NCBI GenBank assembly: GCA_030613795.1
Contig: JAUWLG010000023.1
Location: 1-11,252, forward strand
Direction of reading: 5' to 3'
DNA from: Helicobacteraceae bacterium
Lineage (GTDB): Bacteria > Campylobacterota > Campylobacteria > Campylobacterales > Sulfurimonadaceae
DNA length: 11,252 nucleotides
Position 1 is the first letter of the stretch. The number at the start of each line of letters is the position of its first letter. The translations under genes and the position numbers were made by a program. This document shows positions 6,158 through 11,252 of the stretch, one piece after another. Under the pieces are notes generated by a model. The model was not told the origin of the DNA. It did no database searches and was given only the letters and a program-made list of their open reading frames with translations.

Positions 6158-6332
6158 AAAGCGTCACACCTTGATAAATGCCACCTTTAATCATGTTAAT
6201 ATCATTTAGTATTATTCATATTTGAGGGATGTTGGTCAATACTGATTTAATACTATTTTTGTTGTTACAATTGTGTTTATTTGTGCAAGAATTATCAAAA
6301 TACATAAATTTTCCAAGTACAAATTCAGAAGG
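6152..6332. other. AT-rich divergent intergenic region between leuD and rpoD promoters
   Basis: Between the two promoter cores is very AT-rich sequence with T-tracts and short near-repeats such as AATACTGATTT and AATACTATTTT (6239-6257). No ORF here has a ribosome site. The reading frame of rpoD is open back to an ATG at 6229, but that stretch lies upstream of the rpoD promoter and is not taken as coding. Confidence 0.4.
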
Positions 6333-6348
6333 TTTCGGTATAATCCGA
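6333..6348 (+). promoter_or_regulatory. Promoter of rpoD
   Basis: TTTCGGTATAATCCGA contains a perfect TATAAT (6339-6344) with no clear -35 (AGTACA at the expected place). Transcription should start near 6351, leaving a 37-nt leader to the ATG at 6388. This is the main argument against the upstream in-frame ATG at 6229. Confidence 0.7.
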
Positions 6349-6387
6349 TTACTTTTTAAAATTACCTCGCTAGGAGCGCATTCGCAT

Positions 6388-8238
6388 ATGACCGCAAAAG
6401 AATTGAACAAATACCTAGATGACACTTTCACCTCACATAAATCTTCAGACTGTTTAACATACGAATCACTTGTTGAAGTCTTTGAGAAGCAGCCTACTGC
6501 TGCTCAGGCAAAGAACATCTTGAAACTCTCACAAAAACATAAAGTCTGTATGTTTACAGCATCTGAACATGCAAAAATGCTTAATGACAAAGAGGCTGCT
6601 GAACGTTTAGCTGCACAGCGTAAGCTTATTGAAGAGTCAAAAGGTGAAGAGTTCGACATCTTAAAACAGCATGAGCTTATGGAGTGGTCACGTTCAGACT
6701 CTCCAGTGCGTATGTATCTTCGTGAAATGGGTCAGATTCCACTGCTTACCAAAGATGAAGAGATCGAGATCTCTAAAAAGATCGAATACGGGCAAAGTAT
6801 TATTCTCGATGCGATCTGTTCAGTCCCTTACCTTATTGACTTTATCTTAGACTATAAAGATCCGTTGATCAACCGTGAACGTCGTGTTAAAGAGCTCTTC
6901 AAAAGCTTTGAAGACGAAAAAGAGCAAGATGCTGACGGTAATGACATCGAAGAAGACAAATCTGAAGTCGCTCTCACAGCTAAAGACAAAAAACGCGTTG
7001 ACGCGGTTGTGTCAAGCTTTAAAGCTTTAGAAAAAGCAAAAAAAGATTGGATGAAATCTGTCGAAAAAGAGATTGTTTTAGAAGATTCATCAGTAATGAC
7101 TGATGAATATGTTCACTACTTCTTGACAGCCAGCTTTAAAAAGAAGACACTTAAAGAGCGTCTATTAGACCTCGGACCAACATCTAAACTGATCAACGAA
7201 CTTGTTAAGTCAATGGAGACAGCACTAAAAAGTGATGATGGTTTTGACAAAGAGCTAAAACGCCTTGAGTACAAACTTCCACTTTTCAATGACACTCTAC
7301 GTGAGAATCACGTTGAGCTTGTTACAGAGATCTGTGAGCTTACAAAAGAAGATATCGCTGGACGTGTACCTGAAGCGACAATGGTCAGCACCTATATGGA
7401 GATAAAAAAGTTAATCCAGACTAAAGAGGCCTCAAAAGGCGGCTTTGACATGGAACCGGAAAAACTTCTAGATATCCTTGAGCAGATCAAACGCGGTAAA
7501 GATATCTCGGAGGTCTCTAAAACACGTATGGCTAAGTCAAACCTTCGTCTTGTTGTCTCGATCGCAAAACGTTACACAAACCGTGGTCTGCCGTTCCTTG
7601 ACCTTATTCAAGAGGGCAACATCGGGCTTATGAAAGCCGTTGACAAGTTTGAGTATAAAAAAGGGTATAAGTTCTCGACTTATGCAACATGGTGGATCCG
7701 TCAGGCGATCAGTCGTGCTATTGCTGACCAGGCTCGTACCATCCGTATTCCGATTCACATGATCGAGACAATCAACCGTATTAACAAGATCATGCGTAAA
7801 TACCTTCAAGAGAACGGTAAAGAGCCGGATGTCGATACAATCTCTGAAGAGGTCGGTCTCTCTGTTGAGAAGGTTAAAAACGTTATTAAGATCACGAAAG
7901 AGCCTATCTCTCTTGAAGCACCTATCGGTAATGAAGAAGATGGCCGTTTTGGTGATTTCATCGAAGACAAGACCTCTTTGGCACCAGCTGAGGCTATCTT
8001 GAAAGATGACCTGCGTCTACAGATCGAAGGTGTATTAGAGCAGCTTAATGAGCGTGAAAAAGCGGTTATTAAAATGCGTTTTGGAATCATGGATGATGAA
8101 AGTGACCGTACGCTTGAAGAGATCGGTAAAGAGCTTAACGTTACTCGTGAACGTGTTCGTCAGATCGAATCATCAGCGATCAAAAAACTTAAACACCCTA
8201 AAGTGGGTCGTCGTCTTAAGAATTACATCGAAGAGTAG
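6388..8238 (+). CDS. rpoD: Primary sigma factor RpoD (sigma-70)
   Basis: Housekeeping sigma factor that directs RNA polymerase to -10/-35 promoters. At 616 aa it has the full primary-sigma layout: region 1.1 (about 1-80), region 1.2 beginning [20 protein letters not shown] (~104), a charged non-conserved insert, region 2 from [20 protein letters not shown] through [20 protein letters not shown] (about 380-440, -10 recognition and melting), region 3, and region 4 from [15 protein letters not shown] (~552) with the -35-binding helix-turn-helix [20 protein letters not shown] (575-594). The ATG at 6388 is chosen because TAGGAG lies upstream (11-nt spacing), region 1.1 starts there, and the promoter at 6339-6344 lies inside the longer frame that begins at 6229. 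The next gene starts 5 nt after the stop. Confidence 0.96.
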   Translation: MTAKELNKYLDDTFTSHKSSDCLTYESLVEVFEKQPTAAQAKNILKLSQKHKVCMFTASEHAKMLNDKEAAERLAAQRKLIEESKGEEFDILKQHELMEWSRSDSPVRMYLREMGQIPLLTKDEEIEISKKIEYGQSIILDAICSVPYLIDFILDYKDPLINRERRVKELFKSFEDEKEQDADGNDIEEDKSEVALTAKDKKRVDAVVSSFKALEKAKKDWMKSVEKEIVLEDSSVMTDEYVHYFLTASFKKKTLKERLLDLGPTSKLINELVKSMETALKSDDGFDKELKRLEYKLPLFNDTLRENHVELVTEICELTKEDIAGRVPEATMVSTYMEIKKLIQTKEASKGGFDMEPEKLLDILEQIKRGKDISEVSKTRMAKSNLRLVVSIAKRYTNRGLPFLDLIQEGNIGLMKAVDKFEYKKGYKFSTYATWWIRQAISRAIADQARTIRIPIHMIETINRINKIMRKYLQENGKEPDVDTISEEVGLSVEKVKNVIKITKEPISLEAPIGNEEDGRFGDFIEDKTSLAPAEAILKDDLRLQIEGVLEQLNEREKAVIKMRFGIMDDESDRTLEEIGKELNVTRERVRQIESSAIKKLKHPKVGRRLKNYIEE

Positions 8239-8243
8239 ACCGT

Positions 8244-8930
8244 TTGACCTTTGAGCAGCAGTGGATAGAGTACGACTACAACCCTTTTGTACTTTATAGC
8301 TCAAACGGGAAGATCATTTCACTTAACAATGGGGCCCAGTATCTTCTAGGCAGTGTTGACAAAAACACCCTCTTTGAGATCGCCACAACACATGCCAGTA
8401 CCAGTTTTGGATTTAAAACAACGTTTTTAGAACTTGAGTTTGGCAGGTATCGATTTTTCGGTATTACAGTTGGTTATGAAAATGAGTCTGAGATCGGTAT
8501 TCGCCTCTACCAGCAACCTACCCTTAACTTCTCAGCACCTAAACCGACAGGGGAACTGACCAATGTCTATACACTGATCGATCTATGTGTCAGTACCAGT
8601 TCCATTAGTTCAGACACCATCTTTCACAAAGATCTTGACCCTACCATCCCTGAGATACGACTGCATCCCGACAACTTTATCAAGCTGTTAAATAAGATCT
8701 ATCACGGGTATAAAGATAGCGAAAAGATCACAACAAAACTCTTCTACCGTGTTGGTGAACATATTAAATTTGATGGGAAGAAATATTCTCTCTTTAGTAT
8801 CGAGATCTCAGGCGAAGAGTTTTGTAAGAAGTTTGTTTCTGAGATAGAGTTGCTTGCAGAAGCGAACAACCTCTACTCTTCATTTAAAGATAGTGTTGTC
8901 AGTATTAATATTCCGATGATAACGGATTGA
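8244..8930 (+). CDS. Hypothetical protein with PAS-like N-terminus, translationally linked to rpoD
   Basis: A 228-aa cytoplasmic protein without signal peptide or membrane segment. It starts at TTG five bases after the rpoD stop; no ATG or GTG is available in frame before the conserved-looking region, and the frame opens only at 8220. Residues ~11-90 (NPFVLYSSNGKIISLNNGAQ, LLG, then the FGRYRFFGITVGY strand pair) look like a PAS sensory fold. Residues ~105-228 (TNVYTLIDLCVSTSSISSD, PEIRLHPDNFIKLLNKIYHG, GKKYSLFSIEISG) have the rhythm of a degenerate histidine-kinase core around Asn150, but lack a recognisable phospho-histidine or glycine-rich ATP lid. I do not recognise a named family. Its placement suggests co-expression with the sigma factor; a regulatory role is conjecture. 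Confidence 0.8.
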   Translation: MTFEQQWIEYDYNPFVLYSSNGKIISLNNGAQYLLGSVDKNTLFEIATTHASTSFGFKTTFLELEFGRYRFFGITVGYENESEIGIRLYQQPTLNFSAPKPTGELTNVYTLIDLCVSTSSISSDTIFHKDLDPTIPEIRLHPDNFIKLLNKIYHGYKDSEKITTKLFYRVGEHIKFDGKKYSLFSIEISGEEFCKKFVSEIELLAEANNLYSSFKDSVVSINIPMITD

Positions 8931-8931
8931 T

Positions 8932-8955
8932 AACTATATAACTGCTTATATAGTT
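8932..8955. terminator. AT-rich hairpin between convergent genes, likely bidirectional terminator
   Basis: AACTATATAA (8932-8941) and TTATATAGTT (8946-8955) form a perfect 10-bp stem with loop CTGC. It lies 2 nt past the plus-strand stop (8930) and just past the minus-strand stop (8957). On the plus strand it is followed by CCTACTCTTTTATAAAAAGAG, which itself holds a 7-bp inverted repeat (CTCTTTT/AAAAGAG, 8960-8976). The stem is weak in GC, so strength is uncertain. Confidence 0.5.
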
Positions 8956-8956
8956 C

Positions 8957-9478
8957 CTACTCTTTTATAAAAAGAGATCTACCCATAAAAAGCCCAACAA
9001 TTATTCCAACAGCAAGACCAACAAGAAACGGTACTAGACTTAACAGCTCATTATTTTTAAGTCCAATGAAACCAAGCACTAAAAAGAGGTAAGGTACCAC
9101 CCTAAAGATAGAGACAAGCGCAGGTGCGCTCTTGGCTGTATTTTTAAATGTCTTCTTCTCTTCTTTAAGGCGTTTTTTCTCCTCTTTGACAACAGCTTTA
9201 AGATCAACATCTTCGTCTGCTACAGCCTCAGATGATATCTCTTCGCTATAGAGGTCAAACGGATCATCGATCTTATCTATAAGGTCTGTGTCGTCCGGTC
9301 GGTCTTCTGATGCAACACGTCTCTCTACAAGTTGTTTGTAGCTATAGGTCGAACCCAAAAGAATCAGCACGGATGATATAAAAGCGATCTGGAAGTTAAT
9401 AAAAAACGCATACGAATAGAACCACAATGCAAAGATGGCCACTTCACTGAAAATAAAGAGTTTAATAGTTCTTTTCAC
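8957..9478 (-). CDS. Four-TM membrane protein with acidic coiled central domain
   Basis: A 173-aa integral membrane protein of no named family that I recognise. Hydrophobic segments lie at about 6-27, 30-46, 120-140 and 145-166. Between the pairs is a charged, acidic region (~55-115) ending in a likely coiled helix (EEKKRLKEEKKTFKN), so both ends and the linker probably face the cytoplasm. The GTG at 9478 is preferred: GAGGA lies five bases upstream, whereas ATGs at 9499, 9496 and 9490 lie inside the acidic-repeat codons of the preceding gene with poor spacing. The resulting 17-nt overlap with the AtpZ-like gene indicates translational coupling. Third gene of the hemL operon; its role there is unknown. 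Confidence 0.75.
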   Translation of the reverse strand: MKRTIKLFIFSEVAIFALWFYSYAFFINFQIAFISSVLILLGSTYSYKQLVERRVASEDRPDDTDLIDKIDDPFDLYSEEISSEAVADEDVDLKAVVKEEKKRLKEEKKTFKNTAKSAPALVSIFRVVPYLFLVLGFIGLKNNELLSLVPFLVGLAVGIIVGLFMGRSLFIKE

Positions 9479-9797
9479 TCTCGTCCTCATCCTCATCATC
9501 TTCGAGCTGCTGTTGAATCTTGTATCGACCCGATTTGCGCAGCTCCTCAAACTCTTTATACTGTTTTGAGTAGGCTTTATAGACATTTAACACGGCAGCA
9601 GCAATACCAATGGCAACACCGATCCACAATGTCCAGGTAATACCTGTAACGTATTTTAGTCCAAGACCAATACCCACACCCATAAGCACGGCTACAACCA
9701 TAGAGATACCTAGTGAAAGAGACTCTGCACCTTCGATTATCGGTTTGATACGTGGTTTTTCGCCCTCTTCTTCCGGAGTTTTAGGAGACTCAGCCAT
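9462..9797 (-). CDS. AtpZ/AtpI-family membrane protein
   Basis: A 111-aa protein with two transmembrane segments (about 27-48 and 55-73) joined by a tight turn (KYVTGITWTLW). The glycine-rich first helix (GVGIGLGLKYVTG) and the AAAVLNVYKAY end of the second helix match the AtpZ/AtpI family (putative F0F1-ATPase assembly or Mg/Ca-handling subunit). The N-terminus is charged and the C-terminus ends in an acidic run (LEDDEDEDESEKNY), an extension I would not expect as conserved. Its ATG overlaps the hemL stop by one base (TAATG), with GGAG eight bases before it. No ATP synthase genes are in the window. Family assignment is good; a role with the ATP synthase is from family knowledge only. Confidence 0.75.
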   Translation of the reverse strand: MAESPKTPEEEGEKPRIKPIIEGAESLSLGISMVVAVLMGVGIGLGLKYVTGITWTLWIGVAIGIAAAVLNVYKAYSKQYKEFEELRKSGRYKIQQQLEDDEDEDESEKNY

Positions 9798-11083
9798 TAC
9801 TTGATCTCCGCAAAGATCTTCTCTGCTGCTTTAATTGTGTTTTCGACCATCTCATCGGTTGTCGCCGTACAGACAAAACCGGTCTCATAACCTGAACAAG
9901 CGAAGTAGAAGCCCTCAGCCAACATCGCAGCATGGAACTTGGCAAAAAGTGCATGGTCAGCTTGTGCAGCATCATCGAAGTTCTTCACGGCATCTGCACT
10001 GAAGAAGAAACCGAACATCGAACCGCGAACATCTGTCACCATTGCAATGCCATTGTTAGCTGCTGCAGCTTTCATCCCTTCGACTAGACGTGTTGCACGC
10101 TCTTGAAGAATCGGATAGAGTTTTGCATTTTGTTTCAACTTTTTGACCGCAGCAAGTCCGGCAGCCATAGCAATAGGATTACCGCTGAGTGTACCCGCCT
10201 GATAAACGGGACCATCCGGTGAAAGCATTGCCATCACCTCTTTACGCCCGCCAAAGGCGCCAACAGGCATACCGCCGCCGATCACCTTTCCGAGTGTGAT
10301 CATGTCCGGTGTGACACCCGTAATGCTCTCAGCACCATGAAGAGTCGCACGAAAACCGCTCATCACTTCATCAAAGATCAAGAGTGCTCCATTGTCGTCA
10401 CAAAGCTTGCGAAGAGAGTGTAAAAACTCTTTGTCTGCAGGTACAAGCCCCATGTTTCCGGCAATCGGTTCGATAATAATACAAGCGATGTCGTCAGAGT
10501 CTTTAAAACATTTCTCCACACTTGCTAAATCGTTGTATTTTGCCAGTAGAGTATGCTTTGTGAAATCTGCCGGAACACCTGGAGATGATGGGTTGCCGAA
10601 AGTTGCTAGACCTGAACCTGCTTGAACCAAGAGTGAGTCACTGTGACCATGGTAACAGCCTTCAAACTTGACAATGTCATCTTTACCAGTAAAACCACGC
10701 GCAAGACGAATCGCACTCATAACGGCTTCGGTACCAGAAGAGACAAAACGAATTTTATCTACAGAGTCAAAGATAGAAACAACTTCATGAGCCAGTTCTG
10801 TTTCAGCCTCAGTCGGTGCACCAAAGCTCAGACCATGTTTGACTGCTTCAATAACAGCAGCTTCAATACTCTCATCACGATGACCGAAGATAAGCGGTCC
10901 CCATGACTGCACATAATCAACATAACTGTTACCATCGATGTCAGTCATCATACCGCCCTGACCTTCTTTGATAAACAGTGGCGTACCCCCGCCACTGTTA
11001 AAGGCACGAACCGGTGAATTCACACCGCCTGGGATATACTCTTGTGCTTCGTCAAAGGCTTTGCTTGATGCTTCTGTACTCAT
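9797..11083 (-). CDS. hemL: Glutamate-1-semialdehyde 2,1-aminomutase HemL
   Basis: PLP enzyme that converts glutamate-1-semialdehyde to 5-aminolevulinate in the C5 route to haem, sirohaem and other tetrapyrroles. At 428 aa it is full length. Class III aminotransferase features are visible: [12 protein letters not shown] at the N-terminus, the cofactor phosphate loop [49 protein letters not shown] with the PLP-binding Asp, and Lys266 in [17 protein letters not shown], the position of the Schiff-base lysine (265 in E. coli). The start ATG has AGGAC five bases upstream. It leads an operon with the AtpZ-like and four-TM membrane proteins. Confidence 0.96.
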   Translation of the reverse strand: MSTEASSKAFDEAQEYIPGGVNSPVRAFNSGGGTPLFIKEGQGGMMTDIDGNSYVDYVQSWGPLIFGHRDESIEAAVIEAVKHGLSFGAPTEAETELAHEVVSIFDSVDKIRFVSSGTEAVMSAIRLARGFTGKDDIVKFEGCYHGHSDSLLVQAGSGLATFGNPSSPGVPADFTKHTLLAKYNDLASVEKCFKDSDDIACIIIEPIAGNMGLVPADKEFLHSLRKLCDDNGALLIFDEVMSGFRATLHGAESITGVTPDMITLGKVIGGGMPVGAFGGRKEVMAMLSPDGPVYQAGTLSGNPIAMAAGLAAVKKLKQNAKLYPILQERATRLVEGMKAAAANNGIAMVTDVRGSMFGFFFSADAVKNFDDAAQADHALFAKFHAAMLAEGFYFACSGYETGFVCTATTDEMVENTIKAAEKIFAEIK

Positions 11084-11112
11084 AAAATGTCCTATTTTAA
11101 ATTATTGGTGCA

Positions 11113-11118
11113 ATTATA
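11113..11118 (-). promoter_or_regulatory. -10 box of the hemL promoter
   Basis: The minus strand reads GTTTGCTATAATTGCACC, giving a perfect TATAAT at 11118-11113 with no strong -35. Transcription would start near 11106, about 23 nt before the hemL ATG. The promoter lies in the 47-nt gap between the edge gene (stop at 11131) and hemL. Confidence 0.65.
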
Positions 11119-11130
11119 GCAAACGGGTGG

Positions 11131-11252
11131 TTATTTTTGTTCTATATTCTCTTTTGCAAATGCTTCTAAAAGCGTATTGATGTAGTCTGCCGTCTCTTTT
11201 GAGTTGAGAATGGAGATATGATCTTCGTTAAACCCGCGTATGTTTCTCGCCT
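11131..11252 (-). CDS. C-terminal end of an unrecognised protein (cut by window edge)
   Basis: The last 39 codons of a minus-strand gene whose start lies beyond the window. The end reads GFNEDHISILNSKETADYIN followed by a helix TLLEAFAKENIEQK and TAA at 11133-11131. The pattern 'DHISIL..KE...YI' followed by a terminal helix is like the end of alpha/beta-hydrolases, where the catalytic His sits in such a DH motif, but 39 residues are too few to assign it. It is upstream of hemL in the same direction with 47 nt between them; hemL has its own promoter. Confidence 0.6.
   Translation of the reverse strand, partial: ARNIRGFNEDHISILNSKETADYINTLLEAFAKENIEQK

Noticed and set aside
6229..6387. In-frame N-terminal extension of rpoD from ATG 6229 (53 extra residues)
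   Set aside because: It would span the TATAAT at 6339-6344, it has no matching part in primary sigma factors, and the ATG at 6388 has a ribosome site and begins region 1.1.
9479..9586. Longer N-terminus of the four-TM protein from an upstream start at 9586
   Set aside because: It would overlap the AtpZ-like gene by 125 bases, and its residues are the out-of-frame reading of that gene; the GTG at 9478 has a well-spaced GAGGA.
10392..10906. Plus-strand ORFs inside hemL (and similar ones inside leuB, leuD, trmL and the hydrolase gene)
   Set aside because: They are out-of-frame shadows of clearly recognisable genes, without ribosome sites or family motifs.

Overview
This window reads as chromosomal DNA of a Campylobacterota bacterium (formerly Epsilonproteobacteria), most like Sulfurimonas or a close relative. 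The basis is moderate-to-low GC, the style of RpoD, PurU, TrmL and HemL, a NlpC/P60 hydrolase with stacked SH3-like domains, and promoters with a clear TATAAT but little -35 (T-rich instead). The genus is inferred from family resemblance, not from a search. I see no rRNA, tRNA, insertion sequence or CRISPR array.

Layout from left to right. (1) Positions 1-124 hold no gene. (2) On the minus strand, 1654-125 is a secreted NlpC/P60 peptidoglycan hydrolase. It lies 60 nt downstream of a LexA/CI-type self-cleaving repressor (2380-1715). (3) Opposite the repressor, on the plus strand, are two very short ORFs with good ribosome sites (27 aa at 2559-2642; 36 aa at 2658-2768). The space between them and the repressor contains a perfect spaced inverted repeat, TTGACATA-N14-TATGTCAA, which is a likely operator. 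This cI/cro-like arrangement is the least explained part of the window. (4) A minus-strand group follows: purU (formyl-THF deformylase), trmL (tRNA wobble 2'-O-methylase, TTG start) and a 50-aa single-pass membrane peptide that starts at a GTG overlapping the trmL stop. (5) leuD-leuB (leucine synthesis) overlap by one base and run leftward from a promoter divergent from rpoD. (6) rpoD (housekeeping sigma factor) runs rightward, followed 5 nt later by a TTG-started gene with a PAS-like N-terminus. (7) After a convergent hairpin, the minus-strand operon hemL - atpZ-like - four-TM membrane protein is tightly overlapped. (8) The right edge cuts the C-terminal end of an unrecognised minus-strand gene.

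Most genes are ordinary housekeeping functions: leucine and tetrapyrrole synthesis, one-carbon metabolism, tRNA modification and transcription. Several starts are non-ATG (TTG for trmL and the rpoD-linked gene, GTG for the 50-aa peptide and the four-TM protein). I chose these from Shine-Dalgarno spacing, and they affect the true protein ends. The parts most worth following up are the repressor with its divergent micro-ORFs and shared operator, the protein translationally linked to rpoD, and the near-identical promoter cores of leuD and rpoD.
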